33,733 bases of DNA from Gemmatimonadota bacterium (GTDB lineage: Bacteria > Gemmatimonadota > Gemmatimonadetes > Longimicrobiales > Gaopeijiaceae), in the NCBI GenBank assembly GCA_022826025.1, contig JAJDVR010000042.1, forward strand, positions 1-33,733, in the 5' to 3' direction. Shown in pieces: positions 6,722 through 14,094 of the stretch. Every line of letters starts with the position of its first letter. The stretch's first letter is position 1. Below the pieces are notes generated by a model. That model was not told where the DNA came from. It saw only the letters and a list, made by a program, of their open reading frames with translations, and did not search any database. The translations under genes were made by a program, and so were the position numbers.

Positions 6722-8261
6722 CGGCGTAGTAGAGCGGGTTCCCGTTCTCCGGAACGACCATGCACAGCGGACAGCCGATCACATGGTCGTTGGGACCCAG
6801 TCCCAGCCGCTCCCTGCGCCTCGCCATCTCCTCCACGAACTGCTCGTCGGTGAGCTGCACCCGCATGCCGAGGTCGATGAACATGTTCGCCACCGAGCGG
6901 TTGCCCGAGCCCTGCCAGTTGCGGGTGTCGGGGACGTTGCGGTTCTCCTCGGAGGTGTCCATGTAGCCGATGATGTGGAGAATCGTCCCCCTGGGCAGCA
7001 GCGGCTGGTGGTCCTGGACGTAGGTGTAGCCGCGCACCCAGTTGTGATCGTAGCCGACGCAGTTGATGGTCTCGACGTTGAAGCCCCAGATCGCCTCCAG
7101 GCACATGCGCATCCCGGGGGCGTGCAGGTGGGGCTCGAAGGTTACGATCTTGGTGTGCTGGTTCAGGACGCGGTACGCGTGCAACTCCTGTCCCGACTCG
7201 CCGGCGCGGATGTCGATGTCGCTACCGTTGCCCAGCCCGAAGCTGGCCCGCCTGTACCGGGGCTCGTAGTCCGGAGGATGGAAGCGGAAGCCGATCTCCA
7301 GGTGGGCGCGGGTATCGCGGCCGTTGGAGTGAAGGTGCACCGAGTTGGACACAATCGATGACCCGGCGCGAAGGAGCCGGCCAGCGTCCTCGTCGAAAAT
7401 GTCGGGTTCTCGCCCGACCTCGTGCACCGGCCAGCCGACGTCCGAGGAAGCCCGCTCGGCGCCGACCCCCGATTCCCTGCCCTCGAGCACGCGCGTGCTC
7501 CAGATCATGTGGTGCACCACGAACCGCCCGCCGACCGTGTGACGTCCCTCGTGCTCGGTACCCGTCCGCGTCGACGGCACGTCGTTGACCTCGCGGATCT
7601 CGACGGATTTCACGTACCGGTCCTCGGTGAGGCCGGTCGGGACGCTCTCGATCTCGCCCCACCAGTCGGGCGCACCCCCCTCCACGAGCACCTCGGGCAG
7701 GAGGACGATGAGGTCGGGTTCGCCCGCCGTCCATACGATGTCGTCGTCGAACTCCAGCGGTGGAGGCATGTCTGCCGGATCACCCTCCGGGGCCCCGGCC
7801 CGGTGCCACGCGCCGATCGCGGCGATCTCCCGGTCGTCGAGCGACATGTCGTCCTTGAAGTGCTGGATGCCGATGTCCTTCTCGACGTACCAGGGCGGCA
7901 TGGCGCCCGCCCGATCGCGGATCCGGGTCCGCTCGGCGATTCGGCGCGCGTAGCGGCGAGCATCGCGGTAGGTGACGAGCGACATGGGGGCCACGCCGTT
8001 GTCCCGGTGACAGCGGATGCAGGCACGCTGCAGGATGGGCGCGATGTCCCGGCTGAAGGTAACGTCCTCCGGAACAGGCCCGGCCGAAGCCGGCAAAGGC
8101 CCCTGCGCCGCCAGTCCCGACGCCGCGAGAAGCGCCAGGACAATGCCGGACACTGCGCCGGTCAGCGTCGCCTTGATTGCCGGGGCCGCTCTTTCGCACG
8201 CCAGGCCCATGCCGGCATCGAGATCCCGGCCCGCGACCCCCGTCCGGTCTCCAATCGTCAT
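6645..8261 (-). CDS. Cytochrome c / copper type II ascorbate-dependent monooxygenase-like protein
   Basis: A 538-residue exported protein; ATG 8261 has AAAGGAG upstream. A hydrophobic segment at 33-52 ending GLAAQ is the signal. A single c-type haem site CIRCH (81-85) lies in a DIAPILQRAC context. The rest matches the peptidylglycine-monooxygenase-like fold by metal ligands in order: HHM at 250-252, HLH at 309-311, HLH at 378-380 and later methionines (GYM). In PHM-type enzymes these bind two coppers and hydroxylate substrates using ascorbate as reductant. Here the fused haem domain may deliver electrons instead, which is inference. The stop-to-start gap from the M28 gene is 13 nt, so they form an operon. 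Substrate unknown. Confidence 0.85.
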   Translation of the reverse strand: MTIGDRTGVAGRDLDAGMGLACERAAPAIKATLTGAVSGIVLALLAASGLAAQGPLPASAGPVPEDVTFSRDIAPILQRACIRCHRDNGVAPMSLVTYRDARRYARRIAERTRIRDRAGAMPPWYVEKDIGIQHFKDDMSLDDREIAAIGAWHRAGAPEGDPADMPPPLEFDDDIVWTAGEPDLIVLLPEVLVEGGAPDWWGEIESVPTGLTEDRYVKSVEIREVNDVPSTRTGTEHEGRHTVGGRFVVHHMIWSTRVLEGRESGVGAERASSDVGWPVHEVGREPDIFDEDAGRLLRAGSSIVSNSVHLHSNGRDTRAHLEIGFRFHPPDYEPRYRRASFGLGNGSDIDIRAGESGQELHAYRVLNQHTKIVTFEPHLHAPGMRMCLEAIWGFNVETINCVGYDHNWVRGYTYVQDHQPLLPRGTILHIIGYMDTSEENRNVPDTRNWQGSGNRSVANMFIDLGMRVQLTDEQFVEEMARRRERLGLGPNDHVIGCPLCMVVPENGNPLYYADADAATADGERAGTTGNPPPGSRNR

Positions 8262-8274
8262 GGTCGCTCCTTTC

Positions 8275-9564
8275 TCACCGTTCGACCGTCGCGCCGACCA
8301 ACTGCGCGATCGCCGCGAGCGTGGTCTGGGCAGCGTTCAGGCCGAGGCGGAAGTCGTCGTCGGTGTAGGTGGTCCACACGTCGGTCGGCTGGTGCCAGTT
8401 GGGATTCCAGCCGGCGCCCACCTGGGCCCCCCTCTCATTCTCGCGCAGGCTGATCGCGGGAACGAGGTGCATGAAGGGGGTCGAGTCGGTGTTGGTCATG
8501 TGCGGACCGACGGTAGCGGGATAGTCGGTCGCGTACTGCTCGTTGGCGGCCTTGAAGAAAAACGCCAGCTCCATGGCCTCGGTTGCCAGCTCGGCGTTGG
8601 ACTGGAACTCGATGTTGACGTCGGCCTCGGGGCGCTGATCCCGGCTTACCCGTCCGTCGGGGCCGGGTGCGCCGTGGTCCCAGAGCATCATGTCGTGCTG
8701 GATCATCCCAAGCCACCGCGGCTCGGGATACCTGCCGGACCCGGGCGGATCCTCCACGCCCTGCAGCGCCTCGCGCTGCTCCACGTATGCGCGCGCGCCG
8801 TTCAGGCCGGTCTCCTCGTTGTTCCAGAGCACGAAACGAATGGAGCGCTCGGTCTCCACGTCCGGGGAGCTGAGGACGCGCGCGATCTCCATCACCAGCG
8901 CGGTCCCGGAACCGTCGTCGTCCACGGCCTCGTTGACCCCGTGCCCATCCATGTGCGCTCCGAGGATATACATCTCGTCGGGACGTGTCGCGCCGACCTT
9001 GGTGCAGTAGACCTGCGACCGGTCCCCGTCCACCGGCTCCTCGCGGTTCAGTTCGCGGATGCGCTCGTCGGGCTGCGCCATCGGGTCGCGGTTCACGCCC
9101 GTGCGGGCCCGGTAGCCGAAGATGACGCTGCCTCCGGGACCGGGGCCGCGTCGGCCGACGTCGCCGCCGGTCGGGGTGCCCGTATTCTCGTTGGGCGGCG
9201 GTGGAGGCGGCCGGGGCAGGGGGTCGGCGAAGGAACGTCGCGGCTGCGCGCCCGCAGGCGGATACTGGTAGTGGACGCGCTCGGTGGTGGTGCAGCCGAA
9301 GTCCTGCAGGGTGGCCTCGATCCAGTCCACGGCGTCGCGGTTGCGCTGCGTGCCCTGACGGCGGTCGCCGAACCGGGTAAGGCCCTTGAGCGTGGCCTTG
9401 TACTCGTCCAGAGTGAGGCGCGAGACAAGCTCGCGGACGGGATCATCGGCTTCCTGCCCACCCGGCGGTTGCGCTTCGACCGGAGCGACGCTCGTGGCGG
9501 CACCGAGAACCGCAACGAACAACCAGAGGACCGGGACGGTGACTACTGAAACTCCCCTGCGCAT
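8275..9564 (-). CDS. M28 family zinc metallopeptidase (secreted)
   Basis: A 429-residue exported aminopeptidase-like enzyme. ATG 9564 follows GGAGG at 9570-9574. The signal peptide ends near VEAQ (32). Two-zinc ligands and catalytic residues are visible: H204 and D206 in AHMDGHG, the acidic cluster D215-D217 in DDDGSG, E250/E251 in NNEETG, D291 in QHDMM and H391 in NPNWHQPTD. M28 enzymes remove N-terminal residues or process peptides. A proline/glycine-rich insert at 115-145 is unusual. It is the first gene of the operon with the cytochrome/monooxygenase and Ig-like genes; peptide processing followed by oxidation is an attractive but untested link. Confidence 0.92.
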   Translation of the reverse strand: MRRGVSVVTVPVLWLFVAVLGAATSVAPVEAQPPGGQEADDPVRELVSRLTLDEYKATLKGLTRFGDRRQGTQRNRDAVDWIEATLQDFGCTTTERVHYQYPPAGAQPRRSFADPLPRPPPPPPNENTGTPTGGDVGRRGPGPGGSVIFGYRARTGVNRDPMAQPDERIRELNREEPVDGDRSQVYCTKVGATRPDEMYILGAHMDGHGVNEAVDDDGSGTALVMEIARVLSSPDVETERSIRFVLWNNEETGLNGARAYVEQREALQGVEDPPGSGRYPEPRWLGMIQHDMMLWDHGAPGPDGRVSRDQRPEADVNIEFQSNAELATEAMELAFFFKAANEQYATDYPATVGPHMTNTDSTPFMHLVPAISLRENERGAQVGAGWNPNWHQPTDVWTTYTDDDFRLGLNAAQTTLAAIAQLVGATVER

Positions 9565-9695
9565 CGGAGACCTCCGCGGGCTGACAGGACGACTTCACGC
9601 CAACCGGCGCTGAACTGGCAGAACCGGCAGCGGATACGGTAGATCGGCGCTGTGGCCATTGCAACACCCCGGCGACGGGACTCGCCGGCACCAGG

Positions 9696-10562
9696 CTATT
9701 GCGGTGTGGGGACACCATGCGCGCGCCCGGGCTGCGACCGGATCACCTCCTCGACACCGCTCGCGGAGATTCGCTTGCGGGTGTTGCAGATGGCGGCCGC
9801 CTCGAGCACATGCGCCAGCTCGCGCACGTTCCCGGGCCAGGCATACTCCACCAGAATCTCCTCGACGCGAACCGGCAGCGTTCTCGTGCGCACGCCGTAC
9901 CTCTCGATCAGCCGCTGGAGGAGCATGTGCGCCAGAACGGGGATATCCCCGGGCCGCTCCCGCAGGGGCGCGAGAGCGATGCGGATCACGGCGATGCGGT
10001 GGAACAGATCGGCTCGGAAGCCACCGGCCGGCACCGCCCTCGACAGATCCCGCGAGGTCGCGCATACGACCCGCACATCCAGGGAGCGAAGCCGTTCATC
10101 TCCTACCCGGCGGACTTCTCGGTCCTCCAGCACGGTCAGCAGCTTCGCCTGCTGCGGTGGCGGAAGCTCCCCGATTTCGTCCAGAAAGAGGGTGCCGCCC
10201 TCCGCAACCTCGAAGAGCCCGCGCCTGCTCTCCACGGCGCCGGTGAACGCGCCCCGGCGATGACCGAAGAATTCGCTCTCGAACAGGCCTTCCGGGATTC
10301 CGGCGCAATTGACGGGAACCAGCGCGGCGCCCCGGCGCGCGCTGTGCGCGTGGATGAGCCGCGCGGCGAGGCTCTTGCCCGTCCCGGTCTCTCCCGTGAT
10401 GAGTACCGGAGCGTCCACATCCGCGGCGCGCGCGATCAGGTGCCGGACACGCTCCATCTGCGAGCTCTCCCCCAGCAGCTCCCGCTTGATGCTTTGCGCG
10501 ATACCGAGCATCGTCCCCCAAAGGCGCGCCATCCGGTGCATTTCGCTGTCGTGCCGCCACAA
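9696..10562 (-). CDS. Sigma-54 interacting AAA+ activator without sensor or HTH domain
   Basis: A 288-residue protein that is essentially only the sigma-54 activation domain. It has Walker A GETGTGKS at 57-64, the sigma-54-contacting loop GAFTGA at 104-109, Walker B LFLDEIGE at 125-132 and the WPGNVREL region at 242-249. The longest frame uses a TTG at 10562; ATGs at 10541, 10532 and 10511 are alternatives and none has a strong ribosome-binding site. There is no receiver, GAF or PAS domain before it. The protein ends about 40 residues after WPGNVREL with no Fis-type helix-turn-helix. It would have to activate sigma-54 holoenzyme from solution or through a partner. The complete set of motifs argues it is functional. 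Confidence 0.88.
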   Translation of the reverse strand: MWRHDSEMHRMARLWGTMLGIAQSIKRELLGESSQMERVRHLIARAADVDAPVLITGETGTGKSLAARLIHAHSARRGAALVPVNCAGIPEGLFESEFFGHRRGAFTGAVESRRGLFEVAEGGTLFLDEIGELPPPQQAKLLTVLEDREVRRVGDERLRSLDVRVVCATSRDLSRAVPAGGFRADLFHRIAVIRIALAPLRERPGDIPVLAHMLLQRLIERYGVRTRTLPVRVEEILVEYAWPGNVRELAHVLEAAAICNTRKRISASGVEEVIRSQPGRAHGVPTPQ

Positions 10563-10686
10563 AGCTCGCCCATCGGAGCGGGCGTTGGGATGGCAGGGGG
10601 GGATGACCCGGGGACTTCCGTGCGGACGGGGTCAGGAAGGGGAACTGACTCAGGGCGTGCGGGGCCGCTGACTCGGGGTGGGTGAA

Positions 10687-10902
10687 CTACTTGTACCGAT
10701 AGGTGATGCGTCCCTTCGACAGGTCGTAGGGAGACATCTCGCACTTGACCCGGTCGCCTTCCAGCACGCGGATGTAGTGCTGGCGCATCTTGCCGGAGAG
10801 ATATGCGTGGATCTGGTGTCCGTTCTCGAGACGGACACGGAAGGTGGCGTTGGGGAGAACTTCGACTACGGTTCCTTCGATTTCGATCGCCTGTTTTGCC
10901 AA
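10687..10902 (-). CDS. infA: Translation initiation factor IF-1
   Basis: This 71-residue protein is a single S1/OB-fold that binds the ribosomal A site during initiation. Recognisable motifs include [32 protein letters not shown] and the C-terminal GRITYRYK. Length fits the family (71-73). The start is a TTG at 10902, with GAGG about 8 nt upstream; the next methionine is far inside the fold. The neighbours are not ribosomal protein genes, so infA stands apart from the usual spc/alpha operon setting. Confidence 0.97.
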   Translation of the reverse strand: MAKQAIEIEGTVVEVLPNATFRVRLENGHQIHAYLSGKMRQHYIRVLEGDRVKCEMSPYDLSKGRITYRYK

Positions 10903-10989
10903 AAGCGGGCCTCTTATCGTGGCAAAGGGGAGGGCGCCTCAGCCGAACCCCGTGACGCGACGCCTGCCGCGCAAGGGAGCTGGGCCGCC

Positions 10990-11184
10990 ATGAATTTCAC
11001 ACCCGGGGAAGAGCGCCTCCTCAAGGAGCGCCTGGACGGCGGCGAGCCGCTTCTTTGCCCCAGGTGCCTGTCAGCGATGGTTCGGCGCGATGTTCGTCCA
11101 CGCTCCGATGTCTCGTACGTGCGCGACCGCGTCTGGTTGATGTGCGATCGATGCCGGCGCACCGCGGTGCTGGAACGAAAATAA
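10990..11184 (+). CDS. Small zinc-ribbon protein
   Basis: The ATG at 10990 opens a 64-residue frame with two cysteine pairs, CPRC (23-26) and CDRC (52-55), forming a probable zinc ribbon. About 25 residues separate the pairs, mostly arginine- and valine-rich. AAGGGAG lies about 10 nt upstream. It is divergent from infA (87 bp between starts). Such ribbons bind nucleic acid or protein, but no specific family is recognised. The codon pattern and paired cysteines support a real gene. Confidence 0.6.
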   Translation: MNFTPGEERLLKERLDGGEPLLCPRCLSAMVRRDVRPRSDVSYVRDRVWLMCDRCRRTAVLERK

Positions 11185-11266
11185 CGGCTCCGCGCCCGCG
11201 CCTCACTTCCGGTCTCGACCCCGGGGGCGCTCCGGTTCCGATCTCGCAGGGGCAACAACGACAACG

Positions 11267-13699
11267 TTATAGCCGGAATCGGTAGCTCACCTTCGCGAAC
11301 AGTCCGTCCGCCTGGGGCCTCATCCGCTGGAATCGGAAGGCACCCGTGTCCTCCATCTCCCGCGAGTAGCCGACGTACATCACTGTGCCCGGTGAAGGCT
11401 CGTAGCTGAGCAGCACCTCGACGTGGACGTCGTGTCCAATGGACGTCGACAGCGCGCTGCATGCGTCGGCGGGACAGTACTCGAGCGGAAGTCCGCTCAC
11501 CGGGTTCAACAGCGGCTCCTGATCGCGGTGGGCGTACTCGACGATGCTTCGCAGGAAGAGCGCCTTGGTGAACTGATACTGAGCCTTGATGCGCGGAATC
11601 GTGGCCGACGAATAGCGGCTTCCGCCGCGCTTGCGGATGAGCGTCTCGTGGTTGACCCCTACCTCGGCCTGCAGGGAGGTGAAGGGGTAGAGGTTCAGGC
11701 TCACGCTGCCGGAGTATTGCTCCGCGGTTTCGATGGGCACGTCAAGTGTCCGATAGAACAGGGGCGTCTCCCCCCAGCTGAAGCGGATGTTGCCGCGCAC
11801 CTTGCTCCAGGAGCTGGCCATCAGGAAGAAGCTGGCTCCGTACAGGCCCTGGAAATGCGACTGGCTCACGGAGAGCGGGGCCAGCATGTCCGATGGCTCG
11901 CGCGTGAAGAGCCCGCCGTAGTCGCTCGCGGGGAAGAAGAAGTCGGTGCGCGTGCCCGTCAGGAACAGCGTGATGTTGTTGCGGAACGAGGCCGTGCCCG
12001 TGAGCCGGATTTCGCTCTCCTCGGTCTTGCCGCCGTCCCAGAAGGCGTCGTGGTCCCAGAGCGTGCGCACGGAGAGCGACGGCCCCCAGCGCTCGATCAG
12101 ATCGCCCGGACGCCCGATGCTGTTGAGCGAGACATTCCCCTGCATCTGCGTCAGCCCGACGCGCCGGATGAAGCCGCTGGCGGCTTCGAACGCGGGTTCG
12201 AGGTTCTCGAACTCGCCGTTGAACGAGAAGGTCCGTCCGGTGCGCGCGAAGCTGGCGGACGTCAGCGTGCCCCATTCCGAGCCGCCCTCGCTCAGGCCCC
12301 GGACACTGCCCGCCCCGATGAGCTGCAAGGTGTAGCGGCCACCCATCACCAGGCGCGTATCGGCGCTCATGACGCGGTTGAAGACGTCGGTGGAACGGGT
12401 ACGGTCGGTGTAGGTCAGCCCGAAGGTGGAGCTGGTTCCCAGGTCGCGGCGCAGACGCACCAGATTCACGACGGCGTCGTTGGCGGAGCTGCTCGACGCG
12501 ACCTGGTCGACGGCTCCCATGTAGCCGACGTTGAAGCTCCCCACCTTCCCGGTGATCTTCGCGCCCGCGATCGGATCCACGACCGAACGGGTGTAGACGA
12601 GCTGCTTGGGCAGCTGGAAGATGTCCATTCCCTCGAGGAAGAACGGACGCTTCTCGGGGAAGAAGAGAGCGAAGCGCTCGTTGACCGCGATCTGGCCCGC
12701 GTCGGCTTCCACCTGGCTGAAGTCCGGGTTGTAGGTCCCGTCGAGGGTCAGGTTGGAGGTAAGTCCGTAGGTCGTGTAGAAGCCGAAGTCGCCGGCGGGA
12801 TCGTCGTGCCGGAAGGCGTCCGCGTCGGAGTCGTATGCGCCCAGGCGCTTGCCGGTCGCGACCGGATTGATTTCGAGGAACAGGCCGGGATCCAGATCCT
12901 GGAGGTCGTCCAGCGTTCCCGACTGTTCGAGCTGGTTGGCCCTGTCTCGCGAGAGCGGCGCCCAGGACTGCTGATAGCCGGTGCGCTGCACCCGGCGCAT
13001 GATGTTGATGCCCCACGACTGCAGGGGCACGTTCTGGAAGCGAATGCTCTTGAACGGAATGCGTATTTCGACGGTGTACCCCTGGTCGTCCAGGCGGCCA
13101 TCCGACTCCCAGATGAAGTCCGGGTTGTAGTCCACCGGCGGAGGCCCGAACCCGCCGCCGCGGCGTCCACCACCGCCACCGCCACCGCCGCCGCGACGTC
13201 CTCGACCGCCGCCGCCACCGCCCTGCCCCCCCTCGACCCAGATGCCGTCCTGCTGCACGCCGTAGGCGTTGACCATGAAGTTGTAGGCCCGCCGCCTGTC
13301 GTTGAAGGTGTCGAGCACGACGCGGATGTAGTCGTCGGCCCGGCCCCAGCTGTCACGCTCGCTCAGGGAGGCGCGAACTCCGCCGGGATCGCTGTCCCAG
13401 GCGCGAACCCCGAAGTAGATGGCGTCGTCGCTTACCAGTACCAGCGCTTCGGTCGGCTGCACCGCCGGGATGCCCTCGACCGGATCGTACTGGCTGAAGT
13501 TGCGCAGCAGGGCCGCGCCCTCCCAGGCAGCGTCATCGAGCCTGCCGTCAATGTTGATGTCCGGGTCTTCAAGCCGAGGCGTGGCGACCTCGAGCTGCCC
13601 TGCGGCGCCGTCGTATTCGGCGACCGCGGGTGAGCGGGCGGGCACGTCGCCCTGGGCAGGCACGAGAATGGCCTGTACGGCGAGCAGCTTGAGAATCAT
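11267..13699 (-). CDS. CBM9-like / DUF5916 outer-membrane beta-barrel protein
   Basis: An 810-residue exported protein. The start at 13699 gives a short hydrophobic leader. Residues about 45-235 resemble the carbohydrate-binding family 9-like sugar-binding domain (INIDGRLDDAAWEGA, YFGVRAWDSDP, TVEIRIPFKSIRF). The remainder matches the DUF5916 barrel (VEADAGQIAVNERFALFFPEKRPFFLEG is a hallmark) and ends in FRL, a typical outer-membrane aromatic/leucine terminus. The CBM9-like domain is interrupted at about 158-188 by a low-complexity Gly/Arg stretch encoded by GC-rich triplet repeats. Role unknown; proposed to act at the outer membrane in binding or uptake. The nearest gene in the same direction is on the other side of the tRNA, so it is probably monocistronic. 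Confidence 0.9.
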   Translation of the reverse strand: MILKLLAVQAILVPAQGDVPARSPAVAEYDGAAGQLEVATPRLEDPDINIDGRLDDAAWEGAALLRNFSQYDPVEGIPAVQPTEALVLVSDDAIYFGVRAWDSDPGGVRASLSERDSWGRADDYIRVVLDTFNDRRRAYNFMVNAYGVQQDGIWVEGGQGGGGGGRGRRGGGGGGGGGRRGGGFGPPPVDYNPDFIWESDGRLDDQGYTVEIRIPFKSIRFQNVPLQSWGINIMRRVQRTGYQQSWAPLSRDRANQLEQSGTLDDLQDLDPGLFLEINPVATGKRLGAYDSDADAFRHDDPAGDFGFYTTYGLTSNLTLDGTYNPDFSQVEADAGQIAVNERFALFFPEKRPFFLEGMDIFQLPKQLVYTRSVVDPIAGAKITGKVGSFNVGYMGAVDQVASSSSANDAVVNLVRLRRDLGTSSTFGLTYTDRTRSTDVFNRVMSADTRLVMGGRYTLQLIGAGSVRGLSEGGSEWGTLTSASFARTGRTFSFNGEFENLEPAFEAASGFIRRVGLTQMQGNVSLNSIGRPGDLIERWGPSLSVRTLWDHDAFWDGGKTEESEIRLTGTASFRNNITLFLTGTRTDFFFPASDYGGLFTREPSDMLAPLSVSQSHFQGLYGASFFLMASSWSKVRGNIRFSWGETPLFYRTLDVPIETAEQYSGSVSLNLYPFTSLQAEVGVNHETLIRKRGGSRYSSATIPRIKAQYQFTKALFLRSIVEYAHRDQEPLLNPVSGLPLEYCPADACSALSTSIGHDVHVEVLLSYEPSPGTVMYVGYSREMEDTGAFRFQRMRPQADGLFAKVSYRFRL

Positions 13700-13832
13700 T
13701 CGAGATGAGCCCCTCTCGGATCACACCTGGCTTGTGGCAAAAGACGCGGCGAACGCCGCCTCGGGACGGCTGACCCCGTGCGCGCGCAAGCCCGGTAACC
13801 TAACTCTCAGGACACGCGGTCGGAAAGCAATG

Positions 13833-13862
13833 TTGACACGCGGGCACCGGTGTGGCTTCATT
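13833..13862 (+). promoter_or_regulatory. Candidate sigma-70 promoter for tRNA-Asn
   Basis: TTGACA at 13833-13838 is a perfect -35. With an 18-bp spacer, TTCATT (13857-13862) is a mediocre -10. A start near 13869 would give a leader of about 50 nt before the tRNA. The position upstream of an isolated tRNA supports it, but the weak -10 keeps confidence moderate. Confidence 0.45.
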
Positions 13863-13920
13863 CTGGAGTCGCGCTCACCCCGGAGGCGGGGCCGGCGTGA
13901 CGATTGTAAGCCGACCTTGA

Positions 13921-13993
13921 TGGGGTGTAGCTCAACCGGCAGAGCGCCTGGCTGTTAACCAGGAGGTTGGAGGTTCGAGCCCTCCCGCCCCAG
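13921..13993 (+). tRNA. tRNA-Asn (anticodon GTT)
   Basis: A 73-nt cloverleaf. The acceptor stem TGGGGTG pairs with CGCCCCA (one T-G pair), with discriminator G at 13993. The D arm GCTC...GAGC is present. The anticodon stem CCTGG/CCAGG holds loop CTGTTAA with GTT at 13954-13956. The T arm carries GGTTCGAGCC. CCA is not encoded. I see no integrase or att duplication next to it. Confidence 0.97.
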
Positions 13994-14013
13994 TCGGTTC
14001 CAACCTTGAGTTC

Positions 14014-14036
14014 CGACAACCCGGAGATGGTTGTCG
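14014..14036 (+). terminator. Hairpin after tRNA-Asn
   Basis: CGACAACC (14014-14021) pairs with GGTTGTCG (14029-14036) around a 7-nt loop, 20 nt after the tRNA end. There is no T-run. It could serve the tRNA on this strand and the convergent M56 gene on the other. Confidence 0.4.
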
Positions 14037-14094
14037 TCCCGTATGCTACGGGCCACCCGAGGTATCGTCCCCGGCCATTGTGTACACCCTGCCG

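Noticed and set aside
8017-9549. Long plus-strand frame antisense to the M28 peptidase
   Set aside because: Shadow frame rich in Arg, Gly and Val; all M28 catalytic motifs are on the minus strand.
11423-13633. Long open frame of 736 codons antisense to the DUF5916 gene
   Set aside because: It mirrors the third-position GC bias of the real gene; no family motifs are visible, and the minus-strand product matches CBM9/DUF5916 throughout.
13921-13993. tRNA-Asn as an integration site for a mobile element
   Set aside because: No integrase, no repeated tRNA 3' end and no change in gene character on either side.
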